A DNA stretch of 64,000 nt. Source: Bisporella sp. PMI_857. Taxonomy: Eukaryota > Ascomycota > Leotiomycetes > Helotiales > Helotiaceae. The first letter of the stretch is position 1. Each line of letters begins with the position of its first letter. The notes under the pieces were generated by a model. The model was not told where the DNA came from, did no database searches, and worked only from the letters and a program-made list of their open reading frames with translations. A program made the position numbers and the translations under genes. Location: contig JAJSPD010000043.1 of the NCBI GenBank assembly GCA_021307315.1, positions 348,004-412,003 on the forward strand, read 5' to 3'. Shown piece by piece: positions 23,709-35,980 of this stretch.

Positions 23709-24695
23709 TCAGAAATACAACATTGACAGCAGCGAAGCTAGTGAAATAAATAGGATTAGAGAGTTAATCTTGACTAGTACGGGATGTTTTGATACTAACG
23801 CTGCCGTTGCTGCAAAGACTTCAATTCTCCTTGCGCTAGTCATTAACGTTAGAGCAGACGAAAAGCATGCGGAGAAGATAGCTATCATTCCGATTCGAAC
23901 TCCGTCTGATTGCACAATATACAAGGCTATTACCGAGCATATTGGAAGCAGGGAGGCTACAACTGTGACGAAGACACCGAGAACTGATTCGAGACTCGAC
24001 TCTTTGTAGTGATAGATATCAGCACCTAAATCTTTAGGGAGAGATTCCTGGATCATTGCTTAATATAGTGTGGTATTTTGAGGTAATGACTAGGTACCTG
24101 AAACTTCTTTCCCAAGATGTGATGGTATTTTGGAACAAGATGTTCTGTAAACCATCGGGAAAACGCGTCCGGAGCGGCGCGGGGTTTAATTGCTACCAGG
24201 TCATCTTCTGTCTTCATATCCCACGCGTCTCTGTCCATTCCCAGAAGAGGGAATGATCCCATTCCTGGTCTTTGGAACCAGCTTCTCAAGAACGCCAGGT
24301 CGTATGGTCTTGGCTTCTCAAGCCTGGCAAGAGAAGCTTGTTTCAGTAGAGCATCATCTATTGAAGATGTATGTCAATTCCGAAACCAAAGTAAACAAAG
24401 CAGTACGAATACACGCACTGTATTCTTCCAATTTTTCGCTAAGTTCGACAAACTTTTCCCACTGCTCTGATTCCCCTTCACTTCCTTGGCTCAATGACCA
24501 CCAATCTTTTGCATGAAATTGCCTCTCTTCATTAACTGCATCTCTTTGGGCTAACTGATTTACGCTGGCTTCAAGATGAATTACTTCCGCCTGTAGGTAG
24601 AGAAGCTTTTGCATATTCAGATGTCGAAAACGTCGCAAGATAGCAAACTCCCCTTGACTTGACATTAGTTGCGCCACTTTAGCGTATCCTTCCAT
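23709..24695 (-). CDS. DUF6594 membrane protein, three exons
   Basis: Exons 24695-24419, 24357-24098 and 24047-23709 join in phase to 291 residues. Introns are 61 and 50 nt. The order matches the fungal DUF6594 family: GYAKVAQLMSSQGEFAILRR at the start, a coiled-coil stretch (LQAEVIHLEASVNQL), NDALLKQASLARLEKP with a Trp-rich loop (SWFQRPGMGSFPL), then three C-terminal hydrophobic spans around VVASLLPICSVIALY, SARRIEVFAATAAL and ILFISLASLLSMLYF. The family is abundant and expanded in filamentous ascomycetes. Its function is unknown, and no reliable catalytic residues are described to me. Complete-looking, with no break. Confidence 0.85.
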
Positions 24696-25291
24696 GTTAG
24701 CAATACAAGGATGTGATAAAAATCGAAGTTAGGTAGACAACAGGGATTTGGGGAAATTTCTCATTAATATCCCGTATTTTGTGCTCGGTGTGTGAAATGA
24801 GGCGAGCCTGCATAGCACCTGCAAGTGGGACCATGCAAGGCTGGCTGATCCAACCACTGCGTACCCAAGGTTTACTCAGATGCGTTTTTGAAGGCAGACT
24901 GATGCTCAACACAGCCTTCCTCTTCGGAAATAAAAATCAACGTGGCGCCAGTGTATGCGATGTGGCACCCTCCTTAAAATCTTATCTTAGGTCTCGACTC
25001 AGGAGTATATGGTACAGGTCCCGGGAAACAGGTCATGCGAGTCACTGTCGCTGGTCCCTGGCAGATATTAGCTCATCATGTCCTATAACCAGGATTCAGT
25101 TTATAAGTATGGGAGGGGCCAAACCCAAGCTGGTACGTTTAAATTCCTCTTGTGCAAAGAATACATAGGTATTGGATGCTCATACCTCAATTCTAGCCCA
25201 TACAAACAGCATTACGGTTGTAGCTCGGCCATTCATTCCGACTTCACATATCCGACAGACTGACAGGCAAAGGTCATCTGGGTTCTCAAAC
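24696..25291. other. divergent intergenic region
   Basis: About 600 bp between the divergent starts of the DUF6594 gene and the retropepsin-like gene, so both promoters should lie here. Open frames inside (24697-25263) have no recognisable motifs. Confidence 0.4.
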
Positions 25292-26198
25292 ATGTCTGGA
25301 GATGGAGGGAACCCCAAGGTAGAATATACGCCGGAACAGATCAGGGAGTTCAGGGAGCGGAAGCTGCGAACAGAGAAGGCAGGGCTTTTGGCTGATTTTT
25401 TCGGGGTAGCCAGAGATGTTGATCAGGAAGAATGGGGCGAACAGGAGAGAAATATGAAAGCTTGCGGAGCAGAGTCATCAAACAAACACGAAACCTTGGT
25501 AAGGCCGAAGTTCAGATAGGCAGTGGAATGGCAGCTTACAATTGATTCTAATTCATATTCTCAGAAGAGACAGAATTCAGGTAATATTCGATACAAGTCT
25601 GCACAAATCCTTGATCCGGCCACTGGTCAGGTGATTGAGGTAACTGTAATCGAAGACTCTGCATGTCAATCAAACTTCATTTCCCCAGAGGTGGCTAGGC
25701 TCTGCAACTTAGATCTACATCCAACGCCTTCAATAGAGCATACAACTTTAAAAGGCAGCTTTATTTCTGACCTGTGGACCCAAATCACATGGATTGGAAA
25801 GAACTGCATCAAAGGCTCTGATTGGTTCTATGTCGCACCCACTGAAGCACCGATCGATCTTCTTGTTGGAACGCGATTTCTCAGGGATCACCCAGACGTA
25901 TTCAATGATTCAGTGCTACCGATACCAGCATTGCTGAACGTGCAGAAGCGGATAAAGGCAAGTTGGTGAGGTTCAAGTGACGCGAATCGCCTAGTACTGA
26001 TTCTTAGTTGCGTAGAAAGATGAGCAATTGCAGATAGAGGCTGACAGGGCACGCGCGGACGCTCAATCGGCTGAGTTAAGAAAGAAACAGGCGAAGCACC
26101 AATTGCGACAGCAAAAGCAAAAGCAGACGCAGAACCAGAACCAGAACCAGAACCAGATCGGATCCTCTTCCGGGGGCTCTCACTCCAAGAAGAGTTGA
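25292..26198 (+). CDS. retropepsin-like protein, domesticated-type, GC-AG intron
   Basis: Exons 25292-25498, 25565-25957 and 26016-26198 give 260 residues. Intron 1 is ordinary (GTAAGG...TTCTAATT...CTCAG). Intron 2 uses the rare GC donor (AAG|GCAAGT) and ends GCGTAG. Both flanks are phase 0, and the downstream exon is clearly coding. The middle domain has the aspartic protease pattern IEDSACQSNFISPEVA (DSA in place of D-T/S-G) and the family's second landmark LLVGTRFL. Such stand-alone retropepsin folds are common in ascomycete genomes and may be recruited from retroelements. Here Ala in DSA makes proteolysis uncertain. The C-terminus is a Glu/Arg helix ending in a Gln-Asn repeat and GSSSGGSHSKKS. 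Function unknown. Confidence 0.7.
26130..26156 (+). repeat. CAGAAC hexamer tandem repeat
   Basis: Four and a half copies of CAGAAC lie in frame in the last exon of the retropepsin-like gene. They encode alternating Gln and Asn, so copy-number change would be frame-neutral. Confidence 0.85.
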
Positions 26199-27139
26199 GT
26201 TGGAAAGGCAGTGAGTGATTGATAGCGGGTGTGAAAATGCGGCCGTGTGGTTGCGACGTTATTAGCAGGGACTGATTGCGTTTCTCGGAACCTTCCGTAC
26301 TTGTTTATGTATGATTTAGGTTCGATTTGAAGGATTGTTTTCTATCGTGATCACTGTAAAGTGTCAGGGGTGTTTCCCCAGAACCAGGGTCCATCTTCCC
26401 CACAGTGGTCGAGTTTAGGATGATGAAGCATGAGCCACAATGGGCTGATTGGGGTATAGTTCCCTTTGATTTGCAATCAGGCCAAAGCTTAGACCGTAAG
26501 CATTGATAAAATCAAGGAGACTATCTTTCTGTAAGGGCACCCCTAATAGCCTTTACAAGAAGTGAGCACACAAGACAGGTTACAGGGAGATGGACGGCTC
26601 TATTATAGGGGGCGGTAGGTGGTCAATTAAACACCAGGGCACTGATTAAGCCTTAGCCATACCATGATCATGACCATCTTCCGCTGTACGCTAATTATAC
26701 CCTTCTCTCCCCCGATCGCCATTCTGATCTTTTACTCCACCACGTGCTTGTCCTCCCCTGCCGCCGTCCTCCCGCCATCATCCATCCCCACCTTATTACT
26801 TAACGGCTCTTGCTCGAATACAGCACTAATTACATCACACAACACTCTCCCTCAGCACTTCTAAACAATTCCAATTCTTTGCTCCAACCCTAAAATCTAT
26901 CCCCCATCACAACTAACCTTCCCGAGTTGATTCTTCCTGCAATTACCTCTTGTCACCATCAGTGACAGCCCCCCACTTCTCGGCATTCTATTTCGAACAG
27001 GCAACAACACGATAGCCATTATTGAGCGAGGCTAGTTTTCTGGACCCTACGGCGACATCACTCAAGTCTGCCAAGGGGTATCTGATGAGCCTATCGCCGC
27101 ATCTTGTTGAAATGCGACAGATGCTGATCTATCTCGCTC
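26199..27139. other. intergenic
   Basis: About 940 bp. From about 26690 it is C/T-rich with few G, consistent with a long leader or promoter of the next gene. No coding signal is accepted. Confidence 0.4.
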
Positions 27140-28091
27140 ATGGTTCCTCCGCAAGCAAAATGTATGACTGAAGACCAACGAAAACTAGTCGAGTTCGCCC
27201 TGACCAACGCAATCAACCAGGGCAAACGATTTGAGTCTGCAGATGCCATTGAAGAGTATCTCAAGCAGTTTCTTTCAGAAGAGTTGCTCCAATCTTCACT
27301 CAGGGATATCTTTGACTGCCACCTTCGCCTTTTGGCCACTCTTGACGGACAGCCGATCTCACCCCCACCGACTGACCGTTCGCGATCGATTACATCCGAG
27401 GCGAGTTCAGATGGAGAGGATCGGAGCGATGTTTCAACTCTCACATTTGCTTCAGACGTAAGGTACCCTTGGAATGCCATTTAGATTTCTCGCTGATTGA
27501 AGTACTTACCAGGAACCTCTCGCCATCAGCTTCTACCGCCCTAAATTTGAAAATTTTGGTATTCTCACCGCGAAGTACTGCAAAGGGAGAACGAGCTATA
27601 TTTCCGATGAGGCTGTGAGCAGGAACCAGATAAGCGCGCGGAATCAAAGAATAGTTCTCACCTGGGCCCATACCATCAATCCCCACAAAAGGTCATATAC
27701 TAGGTGCGAAATTGTGAGCCCTGAGCAGTTACCGAACTGCGACCTGGCTTTGGCGGAGGATTGCGGGAAACGCGACAAGGAAGAGATTGCCGAAGAAGAA
27801 GAGGAGGAAGGAGAAGAACGCAGGAAGGAAACGATTTCGGATTGTCTGCTACCTAGTCTACGTAAGCTGCATCTTTCCGTTCAGGAATGCTTCTAACAGT
27901 CCCAAGTGCTGCATGGCATTTCACAGGATGACGCGTTGATGTTAAGAGCGACGAGTCAGATGAACTTGGAAGCGGCCGAATTGTATATCAAAAAGAAGCG
28001 CATGCAGCCAATATCAACTACAGCGCAGTACCCAGTATCGCTTCCAGCTAATCGGGGCGGCAATCAACGGAAACGGCCGAGGATAGCTTGA
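27140..28091 (+). CDS. unrecognised protein, three exons
   Basis: Exons 27140-27457, 27513-27861 and probably 27907-28091 join in phase to 283 residues. The intron 1 signals are good (GAC|GTAAGG ... TTACCAG). For intron 2 the donor (CTAC|GTAAGC) is good but the acceptor is a choice between 27900 and 27906, both in frame. The N-terminal third is helical (CMTEDQRKLVEFALTNAINQ) and is followed by a Ser/Asp/Pro linker. A middle segment is mixed (EPLAISFYRPKFENF, WAHTINPHKRSY). An acidic stretch with a run of about eleven mostly Glu residues precedes a C-terminal helix (LEAAELYIKKKRMQ) and a basic end (NQRKRPRIA) that could be a nuclear localisation signal. I do not recognise the family. Nuclear location is inference. 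Confidence 0.55.
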
Positions 28092-31000
28092 AACTTGAGA
28101 ATTCTCATCCAATCAAGCTTTGCTCACTGTTAGGGATATTTACCCTGATATTGGTCAGAGATCCTCCTGTTAACATATTAGATTCGATATTCTCACGAAT
28201 AATAGGTAAGGCGTACATACGAAAGGAGCGCTTAGCGGGAAACTGGTTGGCAATGGAAAGGGATATTGACAGGAATCAGAAGAACGGATATGAGATAAAG
28301 GCGTACGGTAGCAGTGTTTTAATTCCCAGTGGATCCTGGATGTTGGTCATGCTTTTGAACAGTATTTGAGCAGTGAAGCATTCCTGTTCGTAGAAGCGTC
28401 CTATTGCTTAGTGGATATTATGGCATGTTGGGTTTGTATCGATGGGAAGTAAAGCTCTTCAATTCTTAGTTCTTATGATAGACCATCAGATTATAATATG
28501 TACGCATACGTTCTTCGCGTTCCAGTTGGGCCGCAACAAGCGGAGTCAGAACGATGCAGGATGGCCCACTACATGAAACGTGTTATCATAATACAATCAA
28601 GCTGCCTGCCCGATATTGGCCGCTGTTATTTCTGTACTCTAAACCCAAAGAATGCGTTGGAAAAGCAAAATTAGATCCGTTTGGGTTGCACGCACAAAGA
28701 ATGTCTGCAGCGCGATAAGAAAAACGATTCGCTTTCTGGTATTGCTCCACACGCCTCTATCGGCCCGCATATTGTACTATATTAATCCCTGGCCGCAAGT
28801 TCTTTTGTCTGGAATACGGTAGCCTATGGCCGGAGGCCTGGTAAATTCAGTGGTGGGCATAGATGAGCCAGCCCCTGGTTTATAAGTCACGTGATGGACC
28901 TTCTCCAAGCCGCGGGTGGACTGGGATATCTTTTTATTTTTAGGGTGCTTCGGCGACATCTGCTAACACGGAGCTCCGTTCTATATGATCTTGCACGGGT
29001 TTTCAAGAAATATGCAAAAACTTTCTTGTATACTCAAAATACTTACTCTTCGTCGACTGCTGGTAGCTGCCTTGCTTCGTGCGTGACTGTAGTTTTCTCT
29101 TCGCATACCGAGTCAACCAACGACATGGTATTGCGTCGAGCAATACCACGCTGTTACGTATGGCTTAGAGCGTTGAGGCTTGATGTGACATGAATCAGAG
29201 CACCGCGCAATTCAACCTGCCAAGCCAGAACGCTTGGGAGGAGCCGCATATTTCAGTTTTCAGTACCACGCCAAGGGCGATTTTGCTCACTTTGTTGTAC
29301 TTTAAATCGAATCAAGGTGTGTGCGCTATTTAGTCGAGTTGGTCGGTCGATAGCTGAGATTTCAGAAGCGCTGATAAATGGTGGCCTCGCCGTGCAGCAA
29401 ACTTTTTACTTGGTCGTTTCTTGACGTCGGAACAGTTTCTAGGATGTATATTTAAGAAGACCTCTTCTGGCCCGAAATAACCATTGACGCCCCCCGCCCC
29501 CATTTTAGGTAGTAGCGTAGTCTAAGACCTTATATATGACCCCTTCCCGCCATGCGTCGCTTCGGGTTTGATTAGCGACGACTCAGGTTAGAAGGTGGAA
29601 ATACATGATGCTTATGTTGATATTCTGGTATCAAATTAGCTGTTTTTAAGCAATAGGGTTTGAGGCTGGAATAATAAAGTCCATTGACAAACAACGTTAT
29701 CGCCACCGATTCGTAATATTTTAGTTTCATCAAAAGATGAAGAAGACAGGACCATTAACCTCAAGGTGGCAGATATTACTTGAAACTGAAAGTTTGGACC
29801 TCTGTGAATAATATTGTTGGTATTATGTAACACTAGGCCAGTTTGAGGTCGATGATTGCATTATTGTTATTGTAAAGTATAAGCTAGCTACTAAAGAGAG
29901 AGTATTATATTGTATGCCAATGGACATCCTTTTTACAAAAGAAAACTACTTGTCACGCTGGTACTTCTGTAGAACTGTACAATACAATATTTTATAAATT
30001 AGAAAATCAAACAAGAAAAAAAAACCCATCTACACGTACAAAGATGGGCATGTGTACGTGTCAGGACGTAATGTCACTGAGTGGCTAGAGCTACAACTAG
30101 GCGGCCAGGCTACATACTTCACATATGTAAAGTAAACATTTGAACAAATTTGATTGTTAAATTAACAAAAACAATAAAATATCAATGTTATAGCTGTTTT
30201 GCAAAAAGGAGGAGTTATTGATGTGCAGTCCAAGGCTAATCGCGGATATCCCTCGACTTTCGATAATGGCCACCAACATACCTCGCGGACATCTCGGAGC
30301 CCTTTGCGGCAACAGAGTGGTACCAGTTGTTGAGTATCAGGAAAGGCCCTTCCAAAGCTTCCTCAAATGTACCAAGTTCAAGAACAGTGTGGCGTACAAT
30401 CTCGAGTTCCAGATGCTATGTATTCCAGAACCTTTCCATCTCCATGTCTCTGCTGACGTGATAGGTAATGATTCCGCCAGGAAGCGGCCGCAGCGGCTTC
30501 TAAACCCCGCAGCGCTATAGAACATTCTAAGGAACAGCCAGGGACATTACGGGCGAGGACAAAACGCGTCCTATGAATACCAGATGGGAATGAGATGATA
30601 CGCTGGATGAAGGAGGAGGGTTGGCTATGGTCAGAGATCTATGCTACCCTCCGCACCGAATTTCAGGGGCGATTCAGGTGCAGCACTCTACAAAACTCAA
30701 AAAGTAGCCGCGGTGAAAGTAATGTGCCAATTGGCAATGCAACAGTGTACTCCTGTGACAATGAGCACGGGGACTTGAGCCCTTCCGAAGGGAGGCGAAT
30801 GAGGGGAATCAGATGCATTGTTGGGACACCACGGAACATAATAGAGAGGGTTTTGTCTAAAGCCGACATATGAATCGTTTCTATGGGGAACAATTGATTA
30901 TACAATAATTCGCGCGGTCATTCATATACTGGTATCATCGTATTATATACCTACCCTAAACTTTTATTTTTAAAAAAAAAATCTAAAAATCACTAAAAGC

Positions 31001-31187
31001 CCTACAATACTGAAAGTCAGTCCTCGACTTGCTTATAAATTGCTTGTTACTCCTTTCCCAAATGCCTGATCGCCTTGTTAAATGTATTCATTATCCTGTC
31101 GTACATGATATTGCGATTCTTGCATGTTCCCGTGAAGATGCTAGATCTGGGCTGCGACAAAGCTGTTAAAATTACACACCAGAAGAG
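28092..31187. other. gene-poor AT-rich stretch, start of accessory island
   Basis: About 3.1 kb without a supported gene. The AT content rises at 29880-30210 and 30900-31030, with A-runs near 30014 and 30970. A small inverted motif (ACACGTAC ... GTACGTGT) lies around 30033-30062. Open frames at 28891-29193 and 30218-30873 have no recognisable family and may be decayed sequence. Confidence 0.4.
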
Positions 31188-32707
31188 TTGGCAGCTTATG
31201 GAGACAAAGGGAGTTGCAGACATTGGAATCAAATTGCAAATCTGAGAGTAGTGCAGATAACCAGGCAGACAGGTTATTCTGTGGTATTCATGGGATTTCC
31301 AGCAGCGCCATTACGGGATAAAATTCTTGACGCAAGCTCCAAGGTCGTCATAACTACTAACAAAGCACGACAAGGCGGTAAGACAATTCCGACTAAAGCC
31401 ATTGTTAACGAAGCTCTCTTGCAGTGCCCTCATGTAAAATATTTCCTGGTTCTAAAATACATTGCCTCCGACGTGCCGTGGTGCCCATCACGAGACTTTT
31501 GGTGGAATGAAGAGGCTCGAAAATGGCCAGGATATTATCCAGCGGAGTCCACGTTTGCTGGTAATCCGCTATTTATTCTGTACGCATCAGGTTTGACCGG
31601 AGAGCCGAAAGGCCTTATGCATACAACAGCTGGCTTCCTGCTGGGAGCAATTACAATGACCAAGTCCGTATTTGACATGCGGAAAACAGACATATACTTC
31701 TGCGCTGGGGATGTTGGGTGGATTACATGTCACACATACTTAGTGTATGGGCCGTTGTTAGTAGGAGCAACAGCCGTCATCTTTGAAGGCACGCCTTCGT
31801 ATCCATCTTTTTCTCCATTTTAGGATATTATTGACGAATACCATATCACGCACTTTTATGCTGCTCCAACTGCTCTCCGAATCTTGAAGTGAGGAGGCAA
31901 TTCTTATGTTACGGCTCCTATGAGAAATTTGAGGGCTCTTGGTTCAATAGGAGAACCGTTTGCTCCAGAGGTCTGGAAGTGGTACTATGGGATAGTTGGT
32001 TGATGCAGAGCTAGTATTGTAGACGTAAGTTTATGCAAAGCTGGTGTGAGAATCGTGATTAACACTTATTGCAGGCTTATTTTTAGACCGAGACTGGATG
32101 CTGTGTTATCTCGCCTCTCACAGTTCCATTCTTTGGCATCAAGCCAATTATACTTGATCCTATCTCAGGTGCTGAATTGCACGGTGAGGCAGAATGTGTA
32201 TTGAATATCAAGAACCCTTAGCCCAGTATGGCGCGAACTGTATATCGAGATCACCCAAGATATATGGAAACATACTTCCGAACTTACCCCAACTACTATA
32301 TGTGTTTTCAAATTCTCCCACTTTATATTAGGCCGACTTATATGATGTTCACCGGAGATGGTGCATATTTCCGGGCGTAGATTATCGAAGGCCGAGGCGG
32401 AAGCTGCTCTTCTTGCAAGTCGTAAGTTTAATTTTTTTTTTTTTTTGCCTAAGCCATTTCTCTAGCTTACGAGTCAAAAGCCCTTGTTACTGAGGCAGCA
32501 GCGGTGGGGGCAAACGATGACCTCACAGGACAATCACTTGTAGCTTATATTACACTCAAAGATGCGACTCTAGTAATGTGCAGTCCGTACTCAGAAACCT
32601 GGTTCGTAAAGCTATTGGAGCTTTTGCAATCCTGAAGAAAATTCGTTTGGTTTCCGATCTCCCAAAGGCTCGTTTAGGGAAAACAATGCGGCGAATTTAG
32701 CTGAAAA
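31188..32707 (+). pseudogene. acetyl-CoA synthetase pseudogene (AMP-forming)
   Basis: Translation in pieces follows acetyl-CoA synthetase order. It has YSVVFMGFPAAPLRDKILD, the AMP-binding loop YASGLTGEPKGLMHTTAG (family TSGSTGxPKG), FCAGDVGWITCHTYLVYGPL and FEGTPSYPSF. After a stop it continues with [64 protein letters not shown] and GANDDLTGQSL. The N-terminal quarter of the enzyme is missing. Stops interrupt it at 31821, 31889, 32001, 32089, 32219 and beyond. Intron-like interruptions remain (around 32030-32073 and 32419-32465), so it arose by genomic duplication rather than retrocopying. Not functional. Confidence 0.85.
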
Positions 32708-32770
32708 TATGTATTGTTGATTCTCCCCTTAGACTACATAGTTCTAACCCATGCTTTAGGAACCTGAAAG

Positions 32771-32990
32771 GCGCCCCTCAGACGTATATTATCGCTATTG
32801 TATTAGAGCAGTAATATCTGCATAAGATATATCTACCGAAAGAGCTGGAGCGAGTTTCTATCTACAACAGAATAGAAAAGCGTAAAAGGCTTGGAGAATT
32901 TTCAGCCACAAGAAGTGGCTGCGCTTGGCGGTTGCACAACATCTGACCTGTTGTTTAATCTCCCGCTTCTCATTGGGAGGGGCAATGTTG
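32771..32990 (+). repeat. dispersed repeat copy A (LTR-like fragment)
   Basis: About 220 bp here aligns by eye with 43303-43500 in the same orientation. Shared blocks include TTATTATC, TATTAGAG, GTTTCTATCTA, CAGCCACAA and CTTCTCAT-like ends. The differences are mostly transitions. It directly follows the acetyl-CoA synthetase pseudogene. Confidence 0.65.
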
Positions 32991-33346
32991 CATCTTTTCA
33001 TATTGAGGTCGCTTCGGGGTTGTAAGGAAGACAAGCGTAGTCTGCCGCAGAAGTGGGCAGCCTTAACGAAATATTCATTATAGAAAAGTAATAAGTACCG
33101 AAGAGGAGAGTAGTAGAGAAGGGTAGTCGGTAATAAGATAACAGTTGAGGAAGGAAGGGTGGGTGTTCAGGCGTGCGTAAAATAGTGACCGAACCCCCCA
33201 TTTCCCCAGCCCTGACATCACAACATCATGTAGCAATAATATAATTGACTTAGGAACAAACTGTCGTACCAAAGGATTAGTCTGCCACCTCTTTTAATGA
33301 GTACCTTTGAATGTGAAGTACCTTTCAGCATCACCAAAAATAGTTA
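32991..33346. other. intergenic, 3' flank of CorA-like gene
   Basis: Short stretch with no coding signal, between repeat copy A and the stop codon of the minus-strand CorA-like gene. Confidence 0.4.
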
Positions 33347-35104
33347 CTATGGGATCGTGCTGTATCCTCTTTCTCCTCGCCTCCTCCACCAAAATGCGCC
33401 TCCAAAAGTCAAGGCCATGAGTATCGCTGTTACTACAGCATAGATTCCACCGAGCTTGCCAGCCTCGGATGAAACCCCCTGGCCTGTAGAAAGGCTTACA
33501 AATATTGTGCTGAAGATCGTCTGGAAATTGTCAACCAAATTGGACTCAAGCCATCTATAGTGATATCTTACAGCTACAAATGTCCCTGGTAAGTAAAACA
33601 TTGTAATGATAGCTATCAATCGCATTGTTGTTGAGTCTTTCTTTGTCTCTTGGGTCAACTCCAACATATTACTTGAGTCTTTGACTGCAAGCTCGGCCAT
33701 TTCTCTTAACTTCGCATTGTTTTGACCGAATGACTCATCGTGCCTATAACTCAGGAGAGTTGTGATCTTAGGATATCAGGAAGGTGAGATCTTCATAACA
33801 AGTCTCTTCGGAGGGTAGCACATTACCAAATTTGAGATGTCGTCTGCCCACTTCAAGGATTTTTCTGCACATTCTCGGTACATTTGGACACGGGAAATGC
33901 ACACCCTAAGGTCATTATCGGAAGAATCTTTCGAGGTGATGATGGTGGAATGTAACCCTCGCAAGCCGTGGAGAATCTGCAAGCTGTGGTTCAGATGGAG
34001 AATTGCATCCTGTAATTGTTCACGACAGTGTTGGAGTCGCTGAACATCGGAAAACGTGACTGGGAAGTCAACTTGCTTAGAATTAAGCTTTGTGCCGGAA
34101 AACCTTGCTATTCGGGCCTACAGAGTTCACGAAGTTAGCCAGCTAAAATCATATTTGAAGTCGCAGCGCCAGCTTGTCTTTGCTTACCAAATCTCGCAAA
34201 GAGTTGTCCAAGTCTTTCAAATATGGCCTCCATTGTCGGTGAAGTGCGGAAAGCAATGTGATGTGCCTCGACTCAGGAAAGAGGTCATCAGCTTTATTCT
34301 CAACAATCTTGCAGGCGCCCTTTGTCGGTTGAAGTAATATCCATGTGGAATATCCAGTTGCGGAAAGATATTTCTGGTAAATGCCCATGCGACGAATCGC
34401 CCACGCATAATCGGGCCTTCCAGTTCTCTCAACGTACCGTATATTGTAGATCAAATCTGATAAGGCTTAGTTGCTACCCTCAAGAAAAACCTTCCTTGGG
34501 AACATACGCAAGGACCATTTTTGGCACTGGTTAGGGCCACTAAGGCTGTCATCTTTTGCAAGATGGCAGAAGTATCCTCCAAACATATCTTCATCCTTTT
34601 CGTCATGTTTCTCGCCGAAACATAGGAGAAAATCGACGAAGTTTGGATGCACTAGATAGCGAGATACAATCTGACGAAAAATGGTTTCACTGCATAATAA
34701 AGGAGCCCAGGAGTTGCGTTGATAGAAGCTTCTATTCGTATCCAGAAAGTTAGAGAGCTGTATTTGCATGTGAATGAAAAACCTATGGATATCTAGTAAT
34801 CACTCACATGATGTGCTCTTCGTTATCCCCCGTGTGCTTCTTAATGGTACTAAATTAGGACTAGTCGGTTCTTTGCTATACTGGAATCACATACTTGAAG
34901 GACCTCTGCAAAATGATTCGGGTCGCAAAGTTTATCCTTCTGCTGGCTTTTAGGTTCCTTTCCGATGCTGCAGAATTCGACTTGAAGTTGCTTGTCGGCG
35001 AAGAGACGAGGAGCATGTTGGGCCAGATGATCTTGGTAATATTCGAGATCTTCATTGGGATAATACTCGATGAGGTTGGAGGGGTATCGGTCCCAACTTT
35101 CCAT
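33347..35104 (-). CDS. fungal CorA-like membrane protein, five exons
   Basis: Exons 35104-34895, 34757-34508, 34456-34188, 34117-33827 and 33766-33347 join in phase to 479 residues with no internal stop. The order matches the fungal CorA-like transporter-domain family. It has a SNFLDTNRSFYQRNSWAPL core, HLAKDDSLSG, the strand-rich YNIRYVERTGRPDYAWAIRR, a long coiled region (VQRLQHCREQLQDAILHLN) and the end-piece LLSYRHDESFGQNNAKL. Two C-terminal hydrophobic spans follow (MRLIAIITMFYLPGTFVAV and IYAVVTAILMALTFGGAFWW). The canonical CorA GMN pore motif is not seen, as is common in this family, so Mg2+ transport is doubtful. These genes often sit with HET or other recognition genes. Here it is divergent from the double-kinase gene, 876 bp away. 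Confidence 0.8.
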
Positions 35105-35980
35105 TGCGATTATGATTAGAAAAGTTCAATATGGCATAGGGGCCGCCAATGATATATAATGTCCCGGACTGTTTCAAAACTGGCTGACGGGCTGATTCAC
35201 GGCGAACCCAGTGTGGCGCAGCAAGACTCTTAAAATTATCGCTACCTAAGCCCTACTCGCACGTCCTTAGGTCCTCAGGCCAAGTTTGACGCTAATTCTT
35301 GTCTCCATCAGGTTCTCAACATACAGGCTGCTCCATTATTTCTGCGCCTAATAGCCCCTTTCAGCTAATGAATTGACCTGTCTAAAAGGCTGGACACATA
35401 ATGCAGCCTTGTTAGTTATTGCTATCGTACTCGATAGACTTAATTTCATCCTGCCATCGAAATATTAGCCTTTCTCCTATATTTCTACTCAATACAATCC
35501 CTCGTACTTCGGTCAAGTGTCTTGGAATAGTTAAAATGTAACTTCCATCTTTTGACTAGAATTCAAAAGGACTTAGGTGAGCGATTATTTTTAGTTTAGT
35601 CGAAGTTGTATACTTACCTCTACCGTATATGGTTGGCTTCCAAACTCCTTTGCAAGCAAATTTCCTAGCTTTTCTCGATCGATATAGCGCATGGAGATCA
35701 CTTGAAGTACCGCCATGTTGAAAGTTGTAGAGGTTACCAAACTTGAAGGCCGATTCTGAAAATGAGGCTGGATGGTGATGATAATCTGAGACGACTGACT
35801 GCCTGCACTGACACGTAAGCGGTAACTCCACCTGAGAGCCCATGAGTCTCACGTGCATAGGCACGTGGCAGTGGATATGTCGCCGAACGAGCTCTTGAAT
35901 CCTACACAATAAACGGCGCTTGCATTTAGCAATATCGGCATAGATATTTAGCTTAGTTCACAAAACCAAATTCCTAAATC
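35105..35980. other. divergent intergenic region
   Basis: About 880 bp between the divergent starts of the CorA-like and double-kinase genes. A 117-codon minus-strand open frame (35556-35909) shows no domain. Shared promoter space is the simplest reading. Confidence 0.4.

Noticed and set aside
30033..30062. Inverted ACACGTAC/GTACGTGT motif in AT-rich DNA
   Set aside because: A single small hairpin; no flanking duplication or element body to support a transposon or regulator.
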